Positions 55,901 to 64,000 of a stretch of 64,000 nt of DNA are shown piece by piece. Source of the DNA: Pseudoneurospora amorphoporcata (taxonomy: Eukaryota; Ascomycota; Sordariomycetes; Sordariales; Sordariaceae). Each line of letters begins with the position of its first letter. Position 1 is the first letter of the stretch. The notes under the pieces are model-generated. The model was not told where the DNA came from, made no database searches, and saw only the letters and a program-made list of their open reading frames with translations. Location: assembly GCA_033297205.1 (NCBI GenBank), contig MU859174.1, forward strand, positions 1 to 64,000, read 5' to 3'. The position numbers and the translations under genes are program-made.

Positions 55901-56701
55901 GTACCAAGTAATTGTACAACTTTGACGATCTTAAACTTGAACGGCGATGCACCTTTCAGAATATCAACCGCGTCAGGTATGTGTCGTATTGACCTCGCTC
56001 ACACAGGTCTGATGAGGAGTACTTGTCGCTTGAGACCATCTGCAGGTTGAGTTCAGGATGTCAAAGAGGATATCAGGTTGTTGTAAGAGCGAGCAACTGT
56101 TGTCTAGGAATAGCTGTGTTCCTGGAGTGGGACGACTATTAACTTGGGCCTCACATTGAAGGAAGGCGGGCTCCAATCAGAGTCATCAAAGGTATTCTTG
56201 GATTTTTACCATCACCACAAACACCCATTCATCCCCGCTCATCCCAGTCGAGCCGCCATGGCACAGCCCAGGTATGGGATGCATTTCTCGTCTGGGTAAG
56301 TTGATGAGGGGTTCCCAAAGATGCATCGTAGCCCTTGGGCATCAAGTGGTCTTCGTATTGGCTAGAATTCGTGGGAAAGGGATACCGAAGGGCCTCGAGG
56401 ACTAGTTGGGTGTGGTGGGCAACCTCTGAAGATTGGCCAAAATCATCCTCAGATCTATTCGATGATCAATATTGGAGAACCCGGCTGCTTGAGGGAGTGC
56501 CGCCTTCAAACTATTGTAGGTTAAGAGGGGAAGGAAGGTAAATGCGGGGGCCATTGGGTAGATGGGAGTGATCTGAATTGGCCGTATATAAGAGGTGTAG
56601 ACTTCCCAGCTGTTGATCAGTCGGTGCGTACGTTGCGTCTTGCATCACAACTTGGCAGGAGCATAACACAATAACTTGGAAAACTCCGGACTCATATCAT
56701 A
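52920..56701. other. 3.8-kb gene-poor region
   Basis: No convincing protein gene or RNA gene. Contains the HAC1 3' UTR on the left and the alcohol-oxidase promoter on the right. Confidence 0.5.
56585..56592 (+). promoter_or_regulatory. TATA box of the alcohol oxidase gene
   Basis: TATATAAG about 115 bp before the ATG at 56702, a strong match in form and distance. It suggests a regulated rather than housekeeping promoter. Confidence 0.5.
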
Positions 56702-59343
56702 ATGTCTCCCCTACCGGAGGAGTTTGATATTATTGTATGCGGCGGGGGAAGTTGTGGGTGTGTGGTTGCTGGCAGGTAAGTTTCATGGCTTCAAACCGCA
56801 CTTGACGTCCTCTGAAGCTCATCAATATCTCAATAGGTTGGCCAATCTCGACCATAACCTCAAGGTGCTTCTCATTGAGGCTGGCGAGAGCAATCTCAAC
56901 AATCCTTGGGTATTTCGACCTGGAATCTTTCCTCGGAATATGAAGTTGGACTCGAAGACCGCAACATTCTACGAGTCTAAGCCATCAAAGTGGCTCGGTG
57001 GTAGAGGTGCCATTGTGCCCGCAGCTCATATTCTCGGTGGAGGATCTTCCATCAACTTCATGGTATGCGGTGTTGGTGATCTCTCTGTTTTCGGCAAGTC
57101 AGGTCTAACATGTCCCAGATGTACACCCGAGCTTCCGCGTCAGATTATGACGACTTCCAAGCCAAAGGATGGACAACCAAGGAGCTGCTTCCCCTCATGA
57201 AAAAGCACGAAACTTACCAGCGTGCATCTCACAATCGGGATATCCACGGCTTTGAAGGCCCGATCAAGGTCTCCTTTGGGAACTAGTAGGTCCCATAACG
57301 ATGTGATAGCGATTGTGAAATTGACAGATGATAGCGCGTATCCCATCAAGGATGACTTCCTCCGGGCGGCTGCATCGCAAGGCATTCCTGTAGTGGACGA
57401 CCTACAAGATCTGAAAACTGCACACGGTGCTGAACAGTGGTTGAAGTGGATCAATCGTGATGTAAGTGTCCCATCACTCCGATCGTTGGTGCCAAACTAA
57501 TCAGACCAACTAGACTGGCCGCCGGAGTGACAGTGCTCATGCCTATATCCACGCCACTCGGGCCGTTCACTCGAACTTGTACCTGGCTTGCAACACCAAG
57601 GTCGATAAGGTGATCATTGAGAATGGTCAAGCAGTTGCTGTGCAGACTGTGTAAGTCAGAGGTGTGCGCTCCGATATGTGGTTGTCAACTAACGCACGGA
57701 CAGTCCAACGAAGCCTATGGGCGACGTAAGTTAGCGTGAATCCAGGGAATGAATGCCCCTTACTTACTTGGAGAAACTTACCAGGATCGTGGAGTACGCA
57801 TTTTCCGAGCTCGCAAGCAGATCGTCGTCTCCGGTGGAACGATGTCCTCCCCTTTGATCCTTCAACGCTCTGGCATTGGTATGTAACGCTAAAGAATGGT
57901 AATAAGAGCTCAAGCTAACACAGAGCAGGCAACCCTGATAAGCTGCGGAAGGCTGGAGTCAAATCAACTGTCGATCTCCCTGGCGTTGGTTTGAACTTCC
58001 AGGATCATTATTTGACCTTCAGCGTGTACCGAGCAAAACCGGGCACAGAGACGTTTGATGACTTTGCCCGTGGTGACCCCGAGGTGCAAAAGCGTAAGTG
58101 CAAACTCCTCGAGCACATGCAGTGTTATCGAGCGTCTGTTGACTTGTATAGGCGTTTTCGACGAGTGGAACATCAAAGGCACTGGGCCACTCGCAACGAA
58201 CGGTATCGAGGCCGGCGTGAAGATTCGACCAACCGAGAAAGAACTGAGGGAGTTCGAGAAGTGGCCGACTCCGCATTTCAAGTCAGGCTGGGAGACGTAC
58301 TTCAAGAATAAGCCGGACAAGCCCGTGATGCACTAAGTGATTTCCGGCTGGTTCGGTGACCATATGCTCATGTGAGAAGCACTTTTTGGCCAATAACCTG
58401 ATAGCCTGGGCCCCATTGCTGACACGAAGCTGTCTCACAGGCCTCCTGGAAACTTCTTCACCATGTTCCACTTCCTGGAATATCCCTTCTCGCGCGGTTC
58501 GACGCACATCAGATCGGCTGACCCGTACGAAGTACCGGACTTTGATGCTGGATTCATGAACGACGAACGCGACATGGTGCCAATGGTGTGGGGCTATATC
58601 AAGTCGCGCGAAACAGCTCGAAGAATGGATGCCTATGCTGGTGAGGTTCAAAATATGCATCCGGTCTTTGACTTTGACTCTCCAGCGCGAGCGTATGACC
58701 TCGATTTGGAGGATACTAACAAGTATGCGCTGCCTGGCAACATCACGGCGGGCATCCAACATGGCAGCTGGACCGTCCCAGTACCAGCGGCGGATGAGAA
58801 ACCCAACCCCCTACATGTGACGAGCAACCGCAAGGCCAAGAGAAAGGAGCTGAAGTACTCTGAAAAGGACATCAAAGCGGTTGAAGACTGGGTCAAGCGT
58901 CATGTCGAGACGACTTGGCATTGCTTGGGCGTAAGTTGTTCCTGGGCTATTGCAAACAGGTACAGCGCAACGGACGGCTGACTTTTGTCTCGATGTAGAC
59001 GTGTTCCATGGCTCCTCGGGAAGGCAACAGCATCGTCAAACACGGTGTCTTGGACGAGCGTCTGAACGTTCACGGCGTGAAGGGCTTGAAGGTGGCGGAC
59101 CTTAGTATCTGCCCGGACAATGTCGGCTGCAACACGTAAGTACTAGCCAACCCCGTTCGAAGACTGGTTAAAACGACACGATTACTTACGTTTGCACGCT
59201 TCAGTTATTCTACCGCTCTGCTCATCGGTGAAAAGGCAGCTGTCCTAGTTGCCGAAGACTTGGGATACTCGGGCGAAGCACTCCAGATGAAGGTTCCCGA
59301 TTATCATGCGCCCGGTGAGAACAGGCTTACCTCAAGACTTTGA
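56702..59343 (+). pseudogene. GMC alcohol oxidase, peroxisomal, interrupted by one in-frame TAA
   Basis: FAD enzyme oxidising methanol and other short alcohols to aldehyde plus H2O2 in peroxisomes. Twelve exons: 56702-56775, 56837-57062, 57119-57285, 57335-57461, 57514-57650, 57704-57725, 57785-57878, 57929-58093, 58152-58371, 58441-58930, 58999-59135, 59205-59343; all phases agree. FAD fold EEFDIIVCGGGSCGCVVAGR; then LIEAGESNLNNPW, AHILGGGSSINFMMYTRAS, DLPGVGLNFQDHY, HVETTWHCLGTCSMAP (catalytic His), DNVGCNTYSTALLIGEKAA (catalytic Asn). It ends SRL, a PTS1 signal. The lesion is TAA at 58334-58336, between PDKPVMH and VISGWFGDH. Relatives have Tyr-Ser here, so loss of three bases (TAC TCA to TAA) explains it. 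The stop falls at codon 399 of about 666 and removes the active site and PTS1. All later exons remain in frame, so the event is recent or a sequence error. Confidence 0.85.
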
Positions 59344-61938
59344 AACCGTGGGATGCTCATTTTGAGATATCGAAATCTACGTCGTCTCGCTTTGCACATT
59401 GGAAACTCCGTCCGACGTTGAGATCGAGAGCCGCGTGTTTGGATTTGGCTTATCAGTTCTGAGTTTGGGATTTGGGAACAGCTTTTCAGTGACTTGGACA
59501 TGTTCAACTTTGTTTGCAATCTCGATTGTCCCATTGGCTGCAACAATGGCATGACCAGAATTCTTCGTTCCTTTGCTCGCTCCTTCCTTTCGTTTGGTTT
59601 AGTGGACGATAAAGGAAGGGCGTGTGCGGGGCATTTATCATGCCCGATTATCGGTTGTTCCTGCTCCTGGGTTATTCCTTCCGAATCTCAATTGTCTGTC
59701 TCACCCGATCTTCCATTTGTATTTATCGTGTTCGTTCGTTCCTGCTTCTAGTTATCGTGTATCTCTCCATGAACTTGACCCCGCCACTCACCTTGATACT
59801 GAACATCGGACCTTTGAATATCTCCTGCCTCTCGCTCTCATTTCCAACCTGGCATATCCATACTCCAGAGCTCAGAATCCCATATCTCCCCATGTCACAG
59901 CAACACACCCTCCAGGACACCACGAGGAAGATGATCGGTTTCACAGCCATTCTTACCATCGCGCTAACCGCAAGTAGAACAACTCTGATTGGTCGAAATA
60001 AGCGCCTACTTTTCAACTAGCACTTGAGCTTGATCCGTATAAAGAACTTCAGCTTCAACATACCTCCATGCAGGAACCACACATTGGGGACAACTCCAAA
60101 CATAACGTCCCTCCTCGCAAACATTGGCTTGCGGCTTGACTGTCCGAGAACACAACAGTGTGGCACAGAGTGAAACCAACCGTTGGCACCGCCGATTGGA
60201 ATCACTATCATTTGGGGCCTTCTCGAAAGCTTGTTGATGTCGCCTCAGCAGAGAAAATGGCTGTCGTACTGCTGCTGGGTATCGTCTTCCGTTGTTTCTT
60301 TCAAGATGCTGCATTTTTGCTCTCCAGATTTTAGCTCCACCCTGGCTTATTCAACGGCCAGAATAACCTAGTTCGTTTAATCCAAAAAAAGTCGTTGGAC
60401 CTGAAAGACAACGCTAAATTCTTACCAACAACATGATGGTCTACCCAGCCCACAGCTTGGGTCTCATCGGCCTTCTTTTTGGGTGAGCGTTGGAACCTTG
60501 GCCCTGAATGTGGCTGTCACCTTGGAGTCTTATCTGTGGATCTCACCTTGGTTGCCCAGCTGTGCTTGACTTCCTTGCTTTTTGTTGGTTTACCTGAGAA
60601 TTCTCAGAGTTTCCTAACAAGTGGATTTCGAAACATGCTTTCAGAAGTTTGAGAGGGTTCAAGTTTTGAATACGAGACTATATGTCCTCTTCTTCAATGT
60701 TGTCTCTGATGTGGCGTATCCTTGAGGAGAAGAACTGACCTTAAAACGCCGCTTTCCTGTTTGACTTTGTGTGAACAAAATGCGATTGTGAATTCGTTGT
60801 TGTTGAAAACGATCGTTCCACGAGGCCCAGGGTCAGGCCGGCACTTATACCGAGATCGGCCCCACTTAAACCTCGGAAACAGCGCGGGAGTGACGGGCAG
60901 CGGGAGGCTAGGAGGCCGATACTACCCCACTCAAAGCCGATCCCTGGCGATCGGTAGAAGTCGACGTCTCCGCAATGAAACCGGACACTCGCCATAGGCC
61001 TCCGGCGCGCTGCTGCCCACCAATGAAACTTGGACCCACGCGATATAGATTATCGGCGGATTAGAGAAGGTCTGAACCATGTGGTCCCGTTGAAGGTCCT
61101 GCTGTTGGAAGCCGAGGCCCCGTAAAAGCTCAGAGGGGACGGATTGCTCGAAGTCGGATAGAGAGACCGGTGCAATGGGGATGCTTCCATGCGTACATTT
61201 TGGTCATTCGATAGGTATAAAAACCTTTCGGCATGGATGTGTTGGTGATACATAGCTTCGGCCTCATTGACGTCTTCCGTAATGATGTTGTTCAGGGTTC
61301 AGAGAGAGTTGGCAGCATGCACCCCAGCTTTGTCCCCCACATTACCGCCCCCGGAAGGACCCGCTCGACCCCTGAGCAGCCCTGTGGCCCTTGCTGCCTG
61401 AGGCGCCACAGCACTTTTAGAATCACGGCGCCTTCCTGCAGCATCCAGGAGGAGCCGAGGCCCAGCAAATCCACGAATATCCACCCATATCTCCTGGCGA
61501 CCTGAACCCGGCACCCGTTCCGCACTTCCACTCTGACGAACTTCCCCCGACCCGGATCGAGAACCGTTTTGTAACCGATTGACAGGCCTCGACTCTACCG
61601 CCGGATTTGTCTGCCATCTCCATCTTCGATCCAGGGCATCCCATCCATCCATCCATCCATTGATTCATCCAAGTCGTCCATCGCATACCCCGAGGTTGCG
61701 ATTTCGTCATACCAGTCCAGTGACTTCATGATCGCACCATAATCGGACCCCAGACTATCTACCCAACAAGCTTCCATCCGCTCGCACCCGCGAAGCTCGA
61801 CATTAGTCTCCCCGATATCAAGTCCCGAATCGATTGCGACACGATAACGACGACATCCAATTCCGGTTCCGGCCCTCGGTCAATGTCGCGCCCCTGATCT
61901 CGAGACCAACACCGAATAAGGACAGTTCACGATCCTCA
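59344..61938. other. Intergenic region between alcohol oxidase and PEX16
   Basis: 2.6 kb without a convincing gene. It has a CCAT repeat at about 61643-61663. The right end carries the PEX16 promoter. Confidence 0.5.
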
Positions 61939-63178
61939 ATGTCGACAGCCGCCGACGTTCCCAGGTTCAAGAGCCCAAATCCCATCATCCAATCTATGTC
62001 AGGAACAAAACGATCGACTACCGGCACTGGAGTAAAGACCACAATGTCGAAGAATTGGTTGGGCGCGTATGGTGACTTCATCACCAAGAATAACCACCAG
62101 GTCTCCCAAATAGAGTCGACCCTACGGTCGCTAACATACATCATACCTGGTTCGTGCAATCATCGCGTCGCATTATCATTTACCCTTCCTAACGTTATCT
62201 ACAGGTCGTTTCCGTGATGCAGAGATTGCCTCCGAGTCCATCCACAGCGGCGTCCAGCTCCTTTCTCTCTACCATGATACCCTACTCTTCCGTGCATCCT
62301 CCAAGCTATCTCAGCCGCCGTCTCTCGCCAACGCGCCCTCCCCGCATAAGCGATACATCCGCTTCTGGTTCCTCAAGAGCCCCCTCTACCGGCGCGTAGC
62401 CTATCTTCTGCAGATCGTCAACTATGTCGAGCTCCTAATCGAAATGGCGGCCAAGCGCCGCGGCGAGCGCATCCGCTGGCGCGCCGTCATCATAATAGAA
62501 GCCATCAAGGCCTTCTGCAAGCTTCTTCTGCTGAGGATAACAAAGTCGCGGCCGCTGATAACGCCGGTACTCCCCGAGCGCGAACCTTTACCCGAAGCGC
62601 CGACCGATGAGGAAGCCGTTTTCCAAGGAGACGACAGCGGATATGCCAGCGCATCAGGATCGCCACAACAGTTGGCGCAGGATGGAGAATGGACCATGCC
62701 CCGCACCGGCATGTCGCTGCCGACATTACCTTCGCCCGGCGACATCAGCAGCTACCTCCTTTCGCGGGTGCTAACAGCTGACGACATCAAGCCCGCGGCG
62801 AAATTGGTTAACCAACTACAAGGCTCTGCGCAGGTTGCCGAAATCTTGCACATCCTGTCACCGCTGGCGTTTGCGGTGGCGATGGCGCGCAGCAAGAATA
62901 AGCGCAAGGCCTGGGCTCCCTGGGTGATTGGGTTGGCGATAGAGATACTTGCTCGACAGATGCGGGATCGCAGCCTACGGACGACGCCGCTGGAGAAGGA
63001 AGAATGGAGCCGGAGAGGCTGGGCTTGGGGATGGTGGATGATGCGCGGGGCGTTCTACGAGAATGTCACAAAGTCGATGGTGGAGGGCGTGAGGAGGCGG
63101 ATGCCGAGCTTGATTGGCGGTATTTTGGAAGATTACGAGTATCTCTGGGAGAATTATCATTTCAGCACCAGCCCTTGA
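61939..63178 (+). CDS. pex16: Peroxin-16 (PEX16), peroxisome membrane biogenesis
   Basis: Peroxisomal membrane protein for early peroxisome assembly and insertion of other membrane peroxins; 394 residues. Two exons, 61939-62149 and 62205-63178; the 55-nt intron has donor GTTCGT and acceptor TACAG and joins RSLTYIIPG to RFRDAEIASESI. The core starts at NWLGAYGDFITKNNHQVSQI and continues with LLSLYHDTLLF and YIRFWFLKSPLYRRVAYLLQ. The highly conserved MAAKRRGERIRWR followed by VIIIEAIKAFCKLLLL (hydrophobic) is the family hallmark. A disordered loop (about residues 195-250) and the C-terminal block PWVIGLAIEILARQMRDRSLR and WWMMRGAFYENVTKSMV complete it. I chose the ATG at 61939 (MSTAADV); ATGs at 61996 and 62044 in the same frame are alternatives. 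Confidence 0.92.
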
Positions 63179-63970
63179 TGGGATTCGAGGTTTTTCTATG
63201 GGCGGAAGGCGGGAGCCGTTATATGGAGTAAAACGACGACACCTAGTTATCAGTGGTTGCCAGTCAAGTCACATGTCGGCAACTTGGAGTCGGGGATCTG
63301 GAGGACTTTCATCCCTAGCTATCTCAAGACTTGGTCCGACGCGGTTTTGGGAATTAAACAAACAGGGGTGGAGTGCACGCTGAGTAAACCTTGTTATCAG
63401 GGCAATATCAAGAGGACAAGCGAAGATGGAAAGAGTTGGTGATGTACGAGCATGTTCTGATTGGTTCAGCACTTTTGTATATAAATACCATAATTGAGAC
63501 AAGACACATTCAACCACAGCTGGGGCTTCCGTCCCGGTGTTTTGAGGTGAGTAAGCAAGGTGCGTAACCATAGGGCATTCAGCGATGAGCAGGGAAAGTT
63601 TGTTCTGGGCAGCAATAATCAATGCGGCCTCTCAAGACTGCCGAAATATTCTCTCCGCTGTGTTCTTTCAAACATATCATTAGCGATCAAGTTGAGGATT
63701 TTAGCCAATAACCTCAGGGTATCCAGGCAATACAGACAAACGATACCTTCGAAACGTAGTACGGAAGAAATGCTCAAGCACATGCTGAGTTTAGGCTAAC
63801 TATGTCTATAGGGTTGATTTGTACACACGTTCGAACTGTTTTTTATCCAATTTCTCGAGCTTCTCATCCAACATGGCGGCACCATCTTCCCCATCATTCT
63901 TCTTCATACACACATCATACTCTCATGTGGTAGCTGAGTAAGCATCACAAATTGAACTTAGAGAGCGGAC
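63179..63970. other. Right-end intergenic region
   Basis: 0.8 kb of PEX16 3' flank and probable 3' UTR of the gene on the minus strand. TATATAAATA at 63477-63486 looks like a TATA box on the plus strand, but no gene follows that I can support. Confidence 0.4.
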
Positions 63971-64000
63971 TTAGTTCTTCTCAGCAGGAGCCTTAGCTTT
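63971..64000 (-). CDS. C-terminal end of a gene cut by the window edge
   Basis: On the minus strand the last codons read KAKAPAEKN followed by TAA (63973-63971). A Lys/Ala/Pro-rich end is common in ribosomal proteins and linker histones, but ten codons are too few to name it. The frame and even the coding nature are inferred from the composition and from the position at a T-rich, gene-like 3' flank. Confidence 0.3.
   Translation of the reverse strand, partial: KAKAPAEKN

Noticed and set aside
58334..58336. Programmed stop readthrough in the alcohol oxidase
   Set aside because: The codon is TAA followed by G. Known fungal peroxisomal readthrough uses UGA-CUA, and readthrough normally adds a targeting tail, not two fifths of an enzyme.
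58325..58440. Alternative intron that would remove the TAA of the alcohol oxidase
   Set aside because: The GTG donor at 58325 joined to the acceptor at 58440 changes frame and meets stops; no other pair preserves the sequence.
61299..61777. Overlapping minus ORFs before PEX16
   Set aside because: They run through a CCAT repeat and have no conserved features.

Overview
The window is nuclear DNA of a filamentous ascomycete, most likely a sordariomycete close to the Sordariales. The evidence is short introns (about 50-135 bp) with GTAAGT-type donors and CTAAC-type branch sites, a HAC1 gene with a 23-nt non-spliceosomal intron, a fungal complex I NUXM subunit, an AA9 lytic polysaccharide monooxygenase with a CBM1 tail, and an AT-rich inverted-repeat element of the kind left by repeat-induced point mutation (RIP). 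Species cannot be fixed from sequence alone. All exon structures were worked out by hand from splice sites and frame.

Layout. 0-13 kb: a maltose-type sugar transporter (-), a type II membrane protein with glycosyltransferase-like features (+), an AA9 LPMO with CBM1 (-, damaged), a secreted SMP-30/gluconolactonase-like lactonase (+) divergent from it, and an F-box protein (+). 13-23 kb: about 10 kb with no convincing protein gene, holding one tRNA-Gly(GCC). 23-32 kb: a SWIRM-domain protein (+), an SDR oxidoreductase (-), a GPR1/FUN34/YaaH acetate-transporter family protein (-), a 403-bp terminal-inverted-repeat element and an ATP-grasp protein (-). 33-45 kb is the housekeeping core: complex I NUXM (-), replication-fork protein Csm3 (+), exosome helicase Ski2 (+), ESCRT-III Did2/CHMP1 (-) and a DUF427 protein (+). 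45-64 kb is sparse: HAC1 (+), a GMC alcohol oxidase (+, interrupted by one in-frame stop), peroxin PEX16 (+), and the last codons of a gene on the minus strand at the right edge.

How genes may work together. The LPMO and the secreted lactonase are neighbours transcribed away from each other. C1-oxidising LPMOs release aldonolactones, which such a lactonase could open, and the sugar transporter lies on the far side of the LPMO. The alcohol oxidase ends in a peroxisomal SRL signal and sits 2.6 kb from PEX16, needed for peroxisome membrane formation. HAC1 shows both RNA hairpins recognised by Ire1, and its two reading frames overlap for more than 470 nt. No secondary-metabolite cluster, CRISPR array, virus or toxin gene was seen.

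The observations most worth following are: the three lesions in the LPMO, including an 18-C tract whose frame shift is cancelled by a nearby one-base insertion; the TAA in the alcohol oxidase, which looks like loss of three bases; the HAC1 dual-coding arrangement; a 17-nt microexon in NUXM; tandem acidic repeats in Csm3; and two inverted-repeat elements.
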